The notes: generated by a model from the sequence alone, not told the origin. Counted from the stretch's first letter, positions 8,279 through 17,153 are shown. The stretch: 64,000 bases of DNA from Kineosporiaceae bacterium (GCA_016794595.1 JAEUJN010000015.1:20834-84833), one strand, 5' to 3'. Made by a program: numbers and translations.

Positions 8279-10867
8279 TCACCGGGTGCGCACGCTGCGA
8301 CGGTTCAGCAACCAGCGGGTCAGCTCCTCACCCGGGATCGGCCGGGACAGCAGATACCCCTGGACGAAGTGGCAGTCGATCGTCGCCAGGTGGTCCAGGG
8401 TGCGCTGGTCCTCGACCCCCTCCGCGACGACCACCAGCCCCAGGCTGCGGGCCAGCTCGATCACCGACCCGACGATGGCCGCCGCGGCCGGGTCGACCAG
8501 CAGCGGGGTGACGAACGACTGGTCGATCTTGACCGTGGTGACCGGCAGCTGTTGCAGGTAGGCCAGGGAGGAGTACCCGGTGCCGAAGTCGTCGATGGAC
8601 AGCGCGATCCCGGTGCTGGTGAGCTCCCGCAGGATGCTGATCATGCGCTCGGGATCGGTCATGATCCCCGATTCGGTGATCTCCAGGGTGAGCCACCGGG
8701 GGTCCACCTCGTGCCGGTGCAGCAACTCGACCACCTTGGTGGGCCACTCGACGTCCCGCAGCACCTGGGTCGGCAGGTTGACGCTGACTCCCAGCTCGAG
8801 CCCCTGGTCGTGCCACCGGCGGACCTGGCCCAGTGCGGCGTCGAGCACGTGCATGGTGAGCTCGTGGATCAGACCGGTCCGCTCGGCGACCGGGATGAAC
8901 TCCGCGGGCGCGATCCGGCCCAGTTCGGGGTGATCCCACCGGGCGAGTGCCTCCACGCTGGTCACCTCGACGTCCGCGGTGCGGGCGATCGGCTGGTACC
9001 AGACCTGGATCTGGCGGTGGGCCGTGGCCGCGCGCAGCTCACCGGCCAGGCGCAGCCGGTACTGGCTGTTCCAGTCGGTGTCGGGGTCGTAGACCGACAC
9101 CCCCCGCTGCCCCCGCTTGGCCTGGTACATCGCCACGTCGGCGCGCTGGAGCAGGCCGTCAGGATCGGTCCCGTGGTGGGGGGCCACGGCCAGCCCGACG
9201 CTCGCGCCGACCGTCACCGCCATCGAGGACAGGCTGATCGGACGGCGGATCGACTCCACGATCCGGCGGGCCAGGGCCATTCCCTGGTCCAGTCCCTGGC
9301 CCGGGTGAGCGCCGGGCAGCAGGACGGCGAACTCGTCCCCACCCAGCCGGGCGACGGTGCCCTCGCCGTCCAGGATCGTCGACAGCCGGGTGGACACCTC
9401 GCACAACAGCTGATCGCCGGTGTGGTGTCCGAGAGTGTCGTTGACGTCCTTGAACCCGTCCAGGTCGAGCACCATGATCACCGCCTCGGTGCCCTCGGCC
9501 GTGGACTGTTCGAGCGCGCACTGCATGCGCTGGTAGAACAGGGTGCGGTTGGGCAGTCCGGTCAGGGCATCGTGCAGGGCCTCGTGCTCGCGGGCCTCGA
9601 CCTGGGTGTGCAGGCGCTCGATCAGCCGGCCGTTCTCCAGGGCCACGGCCGCCTGGGAGGCCAGGGTCTGGAAGAGCCGGCCGTCCTCGGGGTCGAAGGT
9701 GCTCACCTCGCCCAGCCGGTCGCACACGACCAGGACGCCGTGCACCTCGCCGCTGCGCAGGGGGGCGGCCATCAGATCGCGGGTGCCCAACGCCTCCAGC
9801 ACGACGCGGTGGTCGGCGTCCATCGTGGTGCGTGGGATCAGCAACAGCGTGCCGTCACGGGCGGTGAGCCGGATCAGGTCGGGCAGAGGCCCGGGGGTCC
9901 AGGTCTCCTCGGCGTGCTCGGCGTCCGCCGACGGTGCCCGCCCCGCCCCCAGGCACAGCCACGGGGTGTCCTTGCCCGGCTCGTACAGCGCGAACAGCGC
10001 GCGATCCGCCCGCAGCAGCCGGCAGGCCTCGTCCATCACCCGGCGCATGGTCTCGTCCGGCCGCTGTGAACCGCCGGTGATCCGGGTGAACTGGTAGAGC
10101 AGCTCGAGCCCGGCGTACCGGCGGGTGAGCTGGGTGTAGCCCCGGTAGGCGGCGACCACGACGGCCGCGATCAGCAGCAGGGGGATCAGGGCCGCCGGCG
10201 AGTGGTCGAGCAGCACCGCGGCGACCACGGCCAGCGAGGTGTTGCCCACGGCGGTGACCGCGGCCGCGGTGATCAGCTGGCGCGAGCTCACCTCGCCGTG
10301 GTGCATCCGGATCACGACCCAGACCGCGAGTGCGCCGAGGACGGTGCCGGTGGACACCCCGCTGAAGGCGGCCAGCCAGGTGGGCCACTCCTCCGCCGTT
10401 CCCCCGGTGTCGAGCAGGCCGTAGACGGTCACGGCCGCCGAGATCTCGGCGAAGAAGAGGCTGAGATTGAAGACGAGCTTGGTGGGGGTCTGCCGTTCCC
10501 AGAAGATCAGGACGGCTGCCTCGCCGATCAGGCGCGCAGCGAGCAGTTCGAGCGGCGAGACGAACAGCAGGCCCAGCACGAGGGGGACCTCGCTGAGGGA
10601 GAAGCTGTGCGCCTCGCTGTTGATCTCCACGTGGACGACCAGCAGCCCCGAGACCGCGAACACCAGGGCGAGCTGCCACCAGCCGAGCCAGTCGACGGTC
10701 GACGGCGAGCGCGCGGAGGTTCCCCAGAAGGGCATCAGCACCGAGCCCAGCACCATGAGGACCAGGCAGAACGCCAGGGTTCGGCGCGCGGGCAGCGGTC
10801 TGGGCCGGACGTGGTCATCCTCCGGCAACGACGCCTGGGCAGGCGTCGCGCCGGAGGATGTGGTCAC
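8279..10867 (-). CDS. Membrane GAF-GGDEF-EAL cyclic-di-GMP protein
   Basis: Bifunctional-looking c-di-GMP enzyme, 862 residues. About seven hydrophobic segments occupy residues 30-255 (a MASE-like membrane sensor), then a GAF-like domain at about 265-420, a diguanylate cyclase domain with intact GGDEF near residue 511, and a phosphodiesterase domain from about 615. The EAL motif reads VEALARW and the later loops DDFGTGYSS and AEGVED are present, so both activities may be retained. I see no RxxD inhibitory site five residues before GGDEF. The gene is downstream of the protease gene on the same strand, with a 114-base gap. The signal sensed is unknown. Confidence 0.92.
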   Translation of the reverse strand: MTTSSGATPAQASLPEDDHVRPRPLPARRTLAFCLVLMVLGSVLMPFWGTSARSPSTVDWLGWWQLALVFAVSGLLVVHVEINSEAHSFSLSEVPLVLGLLFVSPLELLAARLIGEAAVLIFWERQTPTKLVFNLSLFFAEISAAVTVYGLLDTGGTAEEWPTWLAAFSGVSTGTVLGALAVWVVIRMHHGEVSSRQLITAAAVTAVGNTSLAVVAAVLLDHSPAALIPLLLIAAVVVAAYRGYTQLTRRYAGLELLYQFTRITGGSQRPDETMRRVMDEACRLLRADRALFALYEPGKDTPWLCLGAGRAPSADAEHAEETWTPGPLPDLIRLTARDGTLLLIPRTTMDADHRVVLEALGTRDLMAAPLRSGEVHGVLVVCDRLGEVSTFDPEDGRLFQTLASQAAVALENGRLIERLHTQVEAREHEALHDALTGLPNRTLFYQRMQCALEQSTAEGTEAVIMVLDLDGFKDVNDTLGHHTGDQLLCEVSTRLSTILDGEGTVARLGGDEFAVLLPGAHPGQGLDQGMALARRIVESIRRPISLSSMAVTVGASVGLAVAPHHGTDPDGLLQRADVAMYQAKRGQRGVSVYDPDTDWNSQYRLRLAGELRAATAHRQIQVWYQPIARTADVEVTSVEALARWDHPELGRIAPAEFIPVAERTGLIHELTMHVLDAALGQVRRWHDQGLELGVSVNLPTQVLRDVEWPTKVVELLHRHEVDPRWLTLEITESGIMTDPERMISILRELTSTGIALSIDDFGTGYSSLAYLQQLPVTTVKIDQSFVTPLLVDPAAAAIVGSVIELARSLGLVVVAEGVEDQRTLDHLATIDCHFVQGYLLSRPIPGEELTRWLLNRRSVRTR

Positions 10868-10981
10868 CTCGGGGTCATCGAACGATCAGCGCGGTGAGTT
10901 GACTCCTTCGACCTGTTGTCCGGTCGTCATCGGCCCGATGTGCCCGGGTATGCGCAGTTGCGCCCCGGATCGAGGACACGA

Positions 10982-12808
10982 TCACTGCCAGGACACGCTG
11001 GACCAGCGGCTCCCGGACCAGCGACTGCCGGACCAGCGGCTGCCGCTCCACCGACTGCCGGCCCAGTCGTTGCCGGTCCAGACGGCGGCACTCCACCGGC
11101 TGCCGGCCCAGCTGTCGCCCGACCATCGGCTGCCGTTCCAGGTGCCCCCGGTCCAGGCCTCGGCCCGCGATTCCGCCTTGGCCATGGTGGCGGCCGCGAA
11201 GGGCTTGCCGAAGATGTCCTGTTCGCCGGTCAGCTCCACCCCGCCGGTGGCCAGGTGCTGGCCGCCGCGGCTGGCCTCCAGGCTGCCGCCGCCCACGCTG
11301 GGGAAGAAGTACTGCCGTGCGGAACTGGACGGCGACTGCGAGACGGCGGAGATCGCCGACGGCACACCGTGACCACCGAAAGCGCCGTTACGCGAGTTCA
11401 GCAGTTTGGCGTACTCCTCCGGGCTCATCCCGAGCCACTTGGCCTTCGCCTTGATGGTGTCGTCGATCACGATCTCGCGCAGGGGCGTGGCCGTGTCCGT
11501 GATCAGCTTCTTGATCTGGTCCGGGGTGGCCGAGGGGTGCTTCTGCAGCAGCAGCGCCGCCACCCCCGAGGTGATCGCCGCAGCCTGCGAGGTGCCCGAG
11601 CCGCGCTGGAACCGGGTGCCGATCTTGCCCTGGTTGACCTCCAGGGTGTCGATGAACGAGCCGGGCACGCGCAGCCCGATGACGCTCACCGCCGGTGCCA
11701 CCACGTCGACCGGACGGGTGACCGAACCGGTCTGGGCGAACTCCGCGACCGCGTCGTCCGTGGCCGTCAGGGTGCCCTGGGAGTCCAGGCCGCCGACCGC
11801 CAGCAGGAACGGGTCGTAGGCGGGCGAGGCCAGCTTCGACCTCTCCTTGCCCTCATTGCCCGAGGACGCGACCACGACGATCCCGCGCTTCCACGCCTGC
11901 TCGGCGGCGAAGGCCAGCGGGTCGATCAGGTAGGACTGGCTGCTGTCGGTGCCGAAGCTCAGGTTGAGCACCCGGATGTTGACCCCGGGGTCGTGAGCGT
12001 GCTGCACGGTCCAGTCGATCGCGGCGATCACCTGGGAGACGTCGGCCGCGCCGTCCGAGGCGCCCACCTTGACATTCACGATCCGGGCGTCGGGCGCCAC
12101 CCCGGTGTAGATCCGGGTGTCACTCAGCGGCGTGGAGGCCAGGCAGGTGTCGCACTTCTTGTCCGCCAGCAGCGGGTCCCGGCCGGCGATCAGCCCGGCC
12201 ATGAACGTGCCGTGACCGAATCCGTCCTGACCCGGGACCACCGCAGTGGGCGAGTCGAAGGACAGGTCGGGGCCCACGACGACCTTGCCCGCACCATCCA
12301 GGCCGGGCACCTGGGTGACGCCGGTGTCGATCACGGCGACGTCCACTCCCGCCCCGGTCCAGCCCTTGGCCCACGCAGCCTGGGCGCCGACGATCTGGGT
12401 GACCGAGGACGACGAGCCGGCCAGGGCCGGGTCGTAGCCCAGGCTGTCGACCACGGACATCGGTTTCAGGGCCCGGTCGGGGGTGACGGACAGGACGCCG
12501 GGCGAGCCCGAGAGCTGTCGCACGGCGGCCGGAGAGCCCTCGGCGGCGAACCCGTTGACGATCGCGAGCCGGCGGGTGATGCGCAGGCCGAGCCGGGTGG
12601 CTCGCTGCTCGACAGCGGAGACCGTGTCCGGGGTCGCCATCACCACCACTGCCTCGATGGCGTCCGCGCTGCGGGCACTGCCCGGGGGCGCGTCGCCCGT
12701 CTCGACGGCGACGGCGGCACCGGGACCGGCCAGCGCGGGGATCGCGAGCAGCGCCCCGACGCCGACGGCCCAGGCGGCCCGCACGACGCGTCGCGGGATC
12801 AGAGCCAC
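10982..12808 (-). CDS. Secreted subtilisin-like (S8) serine protease with Trp-repeat C-terminus
   Basis: Secreted endopeptidase, 608 residues from GTG 12808. A Sec signal peptide (residues 1-35, ending near PGAAVA) is followed by a propeptide-like region and an S8 catalytic domain. The triad is visible: Asp161 in VAVIDTGV, His199 in GHGTFMAG and Ser407 in GSGTSQAAA, with the oxyanion Asn in SSGNEG. The last 57 residues are a low-complexity tail with 12 tryptophans exactly five residues apart, mostly W-S-G-S-R. The chosen GTG overlaps the end of a small secreted ORF by 10 bases; a longer start at 12856 would put residues before the signal peptide. The substrate is unknown. Confidence 0.9.
   Translation of the reverse strand: MALIPRRVVRAAWAVGVGALLAIPALAGPGAAVAVETGDAPPGSARSADAIEAVVVMATPDTVSAVEQRATRLGLRITRRLAIVNGFAAEGSPAAVRQLSGSPGVLSVTPDRALKPMSVVDSLGYDPALAGSSSSVTQIVGAQAAWAKGWTGAGVDVAVIDTGVTQVPGLDGAGKVVVGPDLSFDSPTAVVPGQDGFGHGTFMAGLIAGRDPLLADKKCDTCLASTPLSDTRIYTGVAPDARIVNVKVGASDGAADVSQVIAAIDWTVQHAHDPGVNIRVLNLSFGTDSSQSYLIDPLAFAAEQAWKRGIVVVASSGNEGKERSKLASPAYDPFLLAVGGLDSQGTLTATDDAVAEFAQTGSVTRPVDVVAPAVSVIGLRVPGSFIDTLEVNQGKIGTRFQRGSGTSQAAAITSGVAALLLQKHPSATPDQIKKLITDTATPLREIVIDDTIKAKAKWLGMSPEEYAKLLNSRNGAFGGHGVPSAISAVSQSPSSSARQYFFPSVGGGSLEASRGGQHLATGGVELTGEQDIFGKPFAAATMAKAESRAEAWTGGTWNGSRWSGDSWAGSRWSAAVWTGNDWAGSRWSGSRWSGSRWSGSRWSSVSWQ
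10983..11155 (-). repeat. 15-bp tandem repeat encoding the W-S-G-S-R tail
   Basis: A degenerate 15-base unit (on the plus strand near GACCAGCGGCTGCCG) is repeated across the 3' end of the protease gene, giving tryptophan every fifth codon, 12 in all. The copies nearest the stop codon are most alike, which suggests recent slippage expansion there. Confidence 0.85.
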
Positions 12809-12999
12809 CGCACCCCCATCGCCCGCTGCACCTGGTCGCACGACAGCCGAGTGCACGAGGTCGAGGACACCTTTCCCGAGTCAGGTGATGTAGTGAGGGC
12901 GGAGGCTGTGCCCGCCCCACCGAGGGTCAGCGCGGTGAGCATGCCGAGCACGGCACCCACCCGCAGCAGCCGGCGTCCGGCGGAGGTCAGAGGGTTCAC
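12799..12999 (-). CDS. Small secreted protein coupled to the S8 protease
   Basis: Unrecognised 66-residue product starting at GTG 12999 with a strong AGGAGA ribosome-binding site six bases upstream. Residues 1-35 form a clear Sec signal peptide (RRLLRVGAVLGMLTALTLGG, then TASA), leaving a mature peptide of about 31 residues with two cysteines (SCTRLSCDQVQ) that could form a disulfide. Its last codons overlap the protease start by 10 bases, so translation is coupled. It may be a protease substrate, inhibitor or chaperone peptide; that is inference. Signal peptide, ribosome-binding site and coupling make it a credible gene despite its size. Confidence 0.7.
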   Translation of the reverse strand: MNPLTSAGRRLLRVGAVLGMLTALTLGGAGTASALTTSPDSGKVSSTSCTRLSCDQVQRAMGVRWL

Positions 13000-13348
13000 G
13001 GACTTCTCCTGTTCTCCCGGCCCGGGGCCAGGGGTGGGGGCCGGATCCGTCGTCCAGCCGTGGTCGTTCGCATCCCACGGTAGGAATCACTCTCTGCTGA
13101 CACTAGATTCACAATGAGTCATCACTCGCCTGGACGCCGTCGCCACCCGACCGGCGCAGCAGTCCCCGTTCGGCGTACGCAGAGTGCCCGCGCGCCAGGC
13201 CGCGGGTCGGCTGATACTTAAAGAGCAATGAACTGTCTTTCACCAATCATCGCTGGATATCGAACGATAGTTGGCCGATGATGGACTCATCCCGGCAGAG
13301 TCGCTGCCGGAGGTCCGCGGATCTCGATCCACAGGAAGGTGACTGATC
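13000..13348. other. Gene-free divergent region
   Basis: About 350 bases between the secreted small ORF (minus) and the 44-residue membrane peptide (plus). It must hold the promoters of both. It contains locally AT-rich stretches (13213-13275) and an imperfect inverted repeat, CCAATCATCG (13235-13244) against CGATAGTTGG (13265-13274), with 8 of 10 pairs matching. No consensus promoter could be fixed by eye. Confidence 0.5.
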
Positions 13349-13483
13349 ATGCTGATGGCGCTGCTGTTGATCCTGCTGGTTGCATGTGTCGTGTCGCCGT
13401 GGCTCGGTACGGACACCAGCGACAGCCGTTCCGAGAGGGCCCGCCCGGCTCAGGGCTGGTTCCCCCTGCTGCCGACCCGCTGA
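13349..13483 (+). CDS. 44-residue single-pass membrane peptide
   Basis: Short ORF with an AGGAAGG ribosome-binding site eight bases before the ATG. The product begins with one hydrophobic helix (LMALLLILLVACVVSPWLG) followed by a polar, basic tail containing TDTSDSRSER and ending GWFPLLPTR. Short actinobacterial proteins of the same form (helix, then GxDTRD-like, then a Trp-containing tail) are familiar to me, but no function is known. A perfect terminator hairpin follows 18 bases after the stop, which supports an independent single-gene transcript. Confidence 0.75.
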   Translation: MLMALLLILLVACVVSPWLGTDTSDSRSERARPAQGWFPLLPTR

Positions 13484-13501
13484 GCACGCGGCCGCGAACG
13501 T

Positions 13502-13539
13502 CGAACGGCCGGGTTCCCCCTCCGGAACCCGGCCGTTCG
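13502..13539 (+). terminator. Strong hairpin terminator
   Basis: Perfect 16-bp stem, CGAACGGCCGGGTTCC (13502-13517) against 13524-13539, with a six-base loop. It begins 19 bases after the stop of the membrane peptide gene. The short T-run after it is weak, as is common in GC-rich actinobacteria. Confidence 0.85.
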
Positions 13540-13558
13540 TCCTGTCGGCCGGGTGGGC

Positions 13559-13571
13559 TATAAACGCCGGG
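13559..13571 (+). promoter_or_regulatory. Candidate -10 element for a leaderless psd transcript
   Basis: TATAAA at 13559-13564 lies six bases before GTG 13571, the spacing expected if transcription begins at the start codon. No ribosome-binding site precedes the GTG. No convincing -35 is visible, since that position falls in the terminator stem. Confidence 0.45.
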
Positions 13572-14317
13572 TGGCCACTACACCCGACGCGCCCGCGAGC
13601 TCCGCTCCCCTCGTCACCCCTCTGCACCGCATCGCCCTCGGCCGTGCCGGCCTCGATCGTGACGGGGTGGTGACGGGGGTCGCGTCGATCGGGGCGATCG
13701 CCGTCCTGCGCGCGCTGCGGGCCCCTGGGCTCGTCCAGGTGCTCACGGCAGTGGCGGGCCTCGGGGCGACCCTGTTCTTCCGTGACCCCCACCGCTCCCC
13801 CGCCGACGACGACCCGAGCCTGACCCCGGTGTCCGTCGACGACGTCCTGGCCGCCTCGGATGGCCGGGTGCTCGCCGTCGAGGAGGTGGTCGACCCACGC
13901 ATCGGCCCGCACCGTTGGCTGCGGATCGCGACCTTCCTCAGCGTGCTCGACGTCCACGTCAACCGGGTCCCGATCGCCGGTGAGGTGGTCGCCGTCCAGG
14001 AGCACCTGGGTGGGTTCGCGATGGCCCAGAAGGAGGCCGCCGAACACAACGTGGCCCGCTACCTCACCCTGGCCACCGCCCACGGCCCGGTGGTGGTCGC
14101 CCAACGCACCGGCCTGATCGCCCGCCGGATCGTGACCAGGGTTCACCCCGGGGACCGGCTGGCGACCGGGCAGCGCTACGGGCTGATCCGCTTCGGCTCC
14201 CGCACCGATGTCCACCTCCCCACCGGGACGGCAACGCCCCTGGTCCGGCCGGGTGACCGCATCCGGGGAGGGCGTACCGTGATCGCCCGCTTCGACCCGG
14301 TCGACCCGGTCGGCTGA
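13571..14317 (+). CDS. psd: Phosphatidylserine decarboxylase
   Basis: Pyruvoyl-dependent enzyme converting phosphatidylserine to phosphatidylethanolamine at the membrane. The 248-residue product is of the short PSD-A type: FFRDPHR near residue 70, FLSVLDVHVNRVP near 125, EHNVARYL, and the self-cleavage motif RFGSRTDV near 215, where the Ser becomes the pyruvoyl group. The start is ambiguous between GTG 13553 and GTG 13571; the second has a -10-like TATAAA at the right distance for a leaderless message. pssA, the preceding step in the pathway, follows downstream. Confidence 0.92.
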   Translation: MATTPDAPASSAPLVTPLHRIALGRAGLDRDGVVTGVASIGAIAVLRALRAPGLVQVLTAVAGLGATLFFRDPHRSPADDDPSLTPVSVDDVLAASDGRVLAVEEVVDPRIGPHRWLRIATFLSVLDVHVNRVPIAGEVVAVQEHLGGFAMAQKEAAEHNVARYLTLATAHGPVVVAQRTGLIARRIVTRVHPGDRLATGQRYGLIRFGSRTDVHLPTGTATPLVRPGDRIRGGRTVIARFDPVDPVG

Positions 14318-14415
14318 GCCCGTCACCCGGCACGGCCGAACCCCCACCTGCACCGCACGAGCACCGACAGTGCGCGGCCGGTCGCTCCCGGCCCCGTCGA
14401 GGATTGCTGCCGCGG

Positions 14416-14443
14416 CCCCACACCCCTGTGCCGCTTCGTGTGG
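14416..14443. other. Hairpin in the psd-pssA spacer
   Basis: Within the 261-base psd-pssA gap, CCCACAC is followed after a 14-base loop by GTGTGGG. It may attenuate read-through from psd. The rest of the spacer shows nothing recognisable except the pssA ribosome-binding site. Confidence 0.35.
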
Positions 14444-14578
14444 GACCCTGGTGCCAGCCACACTCTGCCCGGGCCTGTCCCACCGCCGTGCCCGGGCCGG
14501 ACGACCCGATGTCGCCAGCGAGTGCAGGCCAGAGAATCGTGCCGCCGGGGACGACTGCGGCCGCCCGGGAGGAACCGC

Positions 14579-15436
14579 ATGAAGACGTCACGACCTCTTG
14601 CGTCCAGGCGGGCCCGCCCTCCCGGCCAGGCCGGCCCGGGAACCCTGGGTCGCACCGCCGAGACAGCCGTCGCCGGCGCCTCTCTCGTGGATCCCTCGAT
14701 CACCGAACCCGCACCCGAGGACGGCGGGCTGCGCGCGGTGCCGTTGTTGCCCGGACCTCGGACCTGGGGTCGGCGCCTGCGGTTCGGACTGGTGAACGCG
14801 CTCACCCTGGCAGGGCTGGCACTCGGCTTCACCGCGCTCGGGCTCGCCCTGGACGGCCGGTCCTCGACCGCGGCGATCGTGATGATCCTGGTGGCCCTCG
14901 GTGACGGGGCCGACGGCATGCTGGCCAGGGCGTGGGGGGTGGCCACACCGTTCGGTGGCCAACTCGACTCGTTGTGCGACATGGCGACCTTCGGCGTCAT
15001 CTGCCCCCTGGTCGTCGTCCAGGCCCACGGCGGGCTGGTGGCCCTGCGTGAGGGGGTGGTGCTCGGAGCTCTGGCGATGGCGGTCGCGGCCGCGATCCGC
15101 CTGGCCAAGTTCGTGATCTCGCCCCGCTCGCACAACCTGTTCAGCGGGGTGCCGACCACGGCATCCGCCCTCTTGCTGTGCGGCTGGCTGTTGTTCTTCC
15201 CCGGTGCCGGCGCGATGAGCTCGACCATCCTGATGCTCACCCTGGCCGCGCTCATGGTGAGCCCGCTGCCCTACCCCAAGCTGGCCGCCGTCCTGCACGC
15301 CCCGGGCTGGCTGATCGGGGTCGGGCTGGCGATGGCGCTGTTGGCCTTCATCGCCCCCGGGCTGATCGCCCCTGCCCTGGGCATCGGGTACCTGGGGTTC
15401 GGCCCGGTGGTCTGGCTGGACCGCCGCTACCGGTAG
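14579..15436 (+). CDS. pssA: CDP-diacylglycerol--serine O-phosphatidyltransferase
   Basis: Membrane enzyme making phosphatidylserine from CDP-diacylglycerol and serine, the substrate of the preceding psd. ATG 14579 follows a GGGAGGA ribosome-binding site and gives 285 residues. The CDP-alcohol phosphotransferase signature DGxxARx8GxxxDxxxD is complete: DGMLARAWG, then GGQLDSLCD, around residues 115-140. Six or more hydrophobic helices follow. A polar N-terminal extension of about 70 residues precedes the first helix, longer than usual. Confidence 0.93.
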   Translation: MKTSRPLASRRARPPGQAGPGTLGRTAETAVAGASLVDPSITEPAPEDGGLRAVPLLPGPRTWGRRLRFGLVNALTLAGLALGFTALGLALDGRSSTAAIVMILVALGDGADGMLARAWGVATPFGGQLDSLCDMATFGVICPLVVVQAHGGLVALREGVVLGALAMAVAAAIRLAKFVISPRSHNLFSGVPTTASALLLCGWLLFFPGAGAMSSTILMLTLAALMVSPLPYPKLAAVLHAPGWLIGVGLAMALLAFIAPGLIAPALGIGYLGFGPVVWLDRRYR

Positions 15437-15507
15437 CCGCCCTCCGGCGTCTGCACCGTCTCGCCCCACAGCCGGGCCTGGCGGGCACCGGGCGTACTGT
15501 CGTGGCT

Positions 15508-15927
15508 GTGACGCCCGAGGAGTACGCCGACCTGGCACACCTGCGCCGGGCCCGTGACCTGATGGACCGGCGCTACGCCGAGCCACTCGAGGTCGCCGCC
15601 CTCGCGCGGGAGGCCCTGATGTCCCCGGCGCACTTCGCCCGCAAGTTCCGGGCCGCCTACGGCGAGACGCCGTACTCCTACCTGATGACCCGCCGGATCG
15701 AACGCGCCAAGGCGCTGTTGCGGCAGGGGCTGAGCGTGACCGAGGCCTGCATGGCGGTCGGCTGTACCTCCCTGGGGTCGTTCAGTGCCCGGTTCACCCA
15801 GATCGTGGGCCAGACCCCGTCGGCCTATCGGGCTCAGGACCATCGCCGCCTGAGAGCCGTGCCGTCGTGCGTCACCAAGGTCGCGACACGCCCGCACCGC
15901 CCGCGGGACGCCGCCTCCGCCTCGTGA
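15508..15927 (+). CDS. AraC-family transcriptional regulator, HTH domain only
   Basis: Stand-alone AraC DNA-binding domain of 139 residues. Two helix-turn-helix units span about residues 10-110: PLEVAALAREALMSPAHFAR, then GLSVTEACMAVGCTSLGSF and the FTQIVGQTPSAYR signature. There is no effector domain. The start may be GTG 15508 or GTG 15502; a TACTGT -10-like element seven bases before 15508 would suit a leaderless message. Its stop overlaps the start of the MFS gene (GTGA), so the two are translationally coupled. In actinobacteria such short AraC proteins are often found with VOC proteins, as here two genes downstream. Confidence 0.88.
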   Translation: MTPEEYADLAHLRRARDLMDRRYAEPLEVAALAREALMSPAHFARKFRAAYGETPYSYLMTRRIERAKALLRQGLSVTEACMAVGCTSLGSFSARFTQIVGQTPSAYRAQDHRRLRAVPSCVTKVATRPHRPRDAASAS

Positions 15928-17153
15928 CCGGCAGGGGGCACGGCCCCGGGGAGCGCGCCGTCCTGGTGTCGGCGGTCGCCTCCCAGGCGACCGTCTCGAT
16001 CTGCTCCTGGGGGCTCGGCGCGCTGGTGCCGGAGCTGGCCGCCGAGTTCGCGCTGACCGGGCCCGCGATCGGCCTGGTGCTGGCTGCCGGCTCGGTGAGC
16101 ACGGCGCTGGCCCTGGTGCCGGCCGGGGCCCTGGTCGACCGCGTCGGGCCGCGCCGCCCGCTCCTGGTCGGCGCCGTCGGTGTCGCCGCCTGCCTGATCG
16201 CCGCGGGGTACGCGTCCGGCCTGGGGGGGCTGGTGATCGCCTTCGGCGCGTTCGGGCTGTTCCAGGCGGTGATCACCCTGGCGGGAGCGGTGTCGATCCT
16301 CCACACCTTCCCGCCGGCCCGGCGCGGGACCGCGATGGGAGTGCGCCAGATGGCCGTCTCGCTGGGCGGCCTGCTCGCCGCCGTCCTGCTGCCGGGGCTG
16401 GCCGCGCTCGGCGGGGTGCGACTCGCGCTGCTCACCAGCGCCGCCCTGGCCGGGGCCTCGGCCCTGGCCTTCGCCCTGGTCAGCCCGGCACGGGGCGTGG
16501 CGAACGGCACGGGAGCGGCCCAGCGCGGACTCGCCCTCGACCTGACCGGGTTGCTGCGACGACCGGGCATGGTCCGGCTGCTGGCGCTGGCTGCGGTCTA
16601 CGTGATCAGCCTGGCCGCGGTGCTCGGGTTCGCGGTTGCCGGGCTCCGGGCGGACGGCGCCGGTCCGGTCGCCGGCTCGGCCCTGTTCGTGGTGGTCAGC
16701 CTCTCGGCGATGGCCGCCCGGTTGGTCTGGGGGCGGCTCGCCGACCGGCGAGGTCCGGACGGCGTGCCGCGCCGCTGGTCCACGCTGCGGGCGATCTGGG
16801 TGGTGCTGGTGCTCGGCGCGCTGGGCTACTGGGCGCTCAGCCCGATCGGCGCGGTGGCGCTGGTGCCTGCCATGGCCGTGCTCGCCTTCGGGGCGTTCGG
16901 GGCCAACGGGGTGCTCCAGTTGATCGCCGGCGAACTCGCCGGACCGGAACGCGCCGGCCAGGGGGTGGGGCTGGCCTCGATGGTGCTGTTCGGGGTCTCC
17001 GCGCTGGTCTCGCCGGTGCACGGCTGGGTGGCCGACACGTTCGGGTACCGCGCGCTGTGGCTGATCTGTGCAGGGTGCGGGCTGGTGTGCCTGCTGCTGA
17101 CCGATGGCACGCGCCGAGTCGTGCCGAGCAGGATCGGAGAAGCACCGGCCTGA
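15924..17153 (+). CDS. Major facilitator superfamily transporter
   Basis: Proton-driven membrane transporter of 409 residues with about 12 hydrophobic helices. The loop motif LVDRVGPRRPLL after the second helix and VWGRLADRRGP in the matching place of the second half identify the family. Start GTG 15924 overlaps the AraC stop codon; the frame continues upstream inside araC but adds only polar residues. The substrate is not predictable. An exporter role is plausible given coupling to a regulator and proximity to the VOC gene. Confidence 0.88.
   Translation: MTGRGHGPGERAVLVSAVASQATVSICSWGLGALVPELAAEFALTGPAIGLVLAAGSVSTALALVPAGALVDRVGPRRPLLVGAVGVAACLIAAGYASGLGGLVIAFGAFGLFQAVITLAGAVSILHTFPPARRGTAMGVRQMAVSLGGLLAAVLLPGLAALGGVRLALLTSAALAGASALAFALVSPARGVANGTGAAQRGLALDLTGLLRRPGMVRLLALAAVYVISLAAVLGFAVAGLRADGAGPVAGSALFVVVSLSAMAARLVWGRLADRRGPDGVPRRWSTLRAIWVVLVLGALGYWALSPIGAVALVPAMAVLAFGAFGANGVLQLIAGELAGPERAGQGVGLASMVLFGVSALVSPVHGWVADTFGYRALWLICAGCGLVCLLLTDGTRRVVPSRIGEAPA

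Noticed and set aside
10983..11155. Possible CRISPR-like or satellite repeat
   Set aside because: The 15-base unit is in frame with the protease gene and encodes its Trp-rich tail, with no spacers.
13247..14461. 404-codon minus-strand frame over psd
   Set aside because: Shadow; it covers the terminator and psd, and lacks any recognisable domain.
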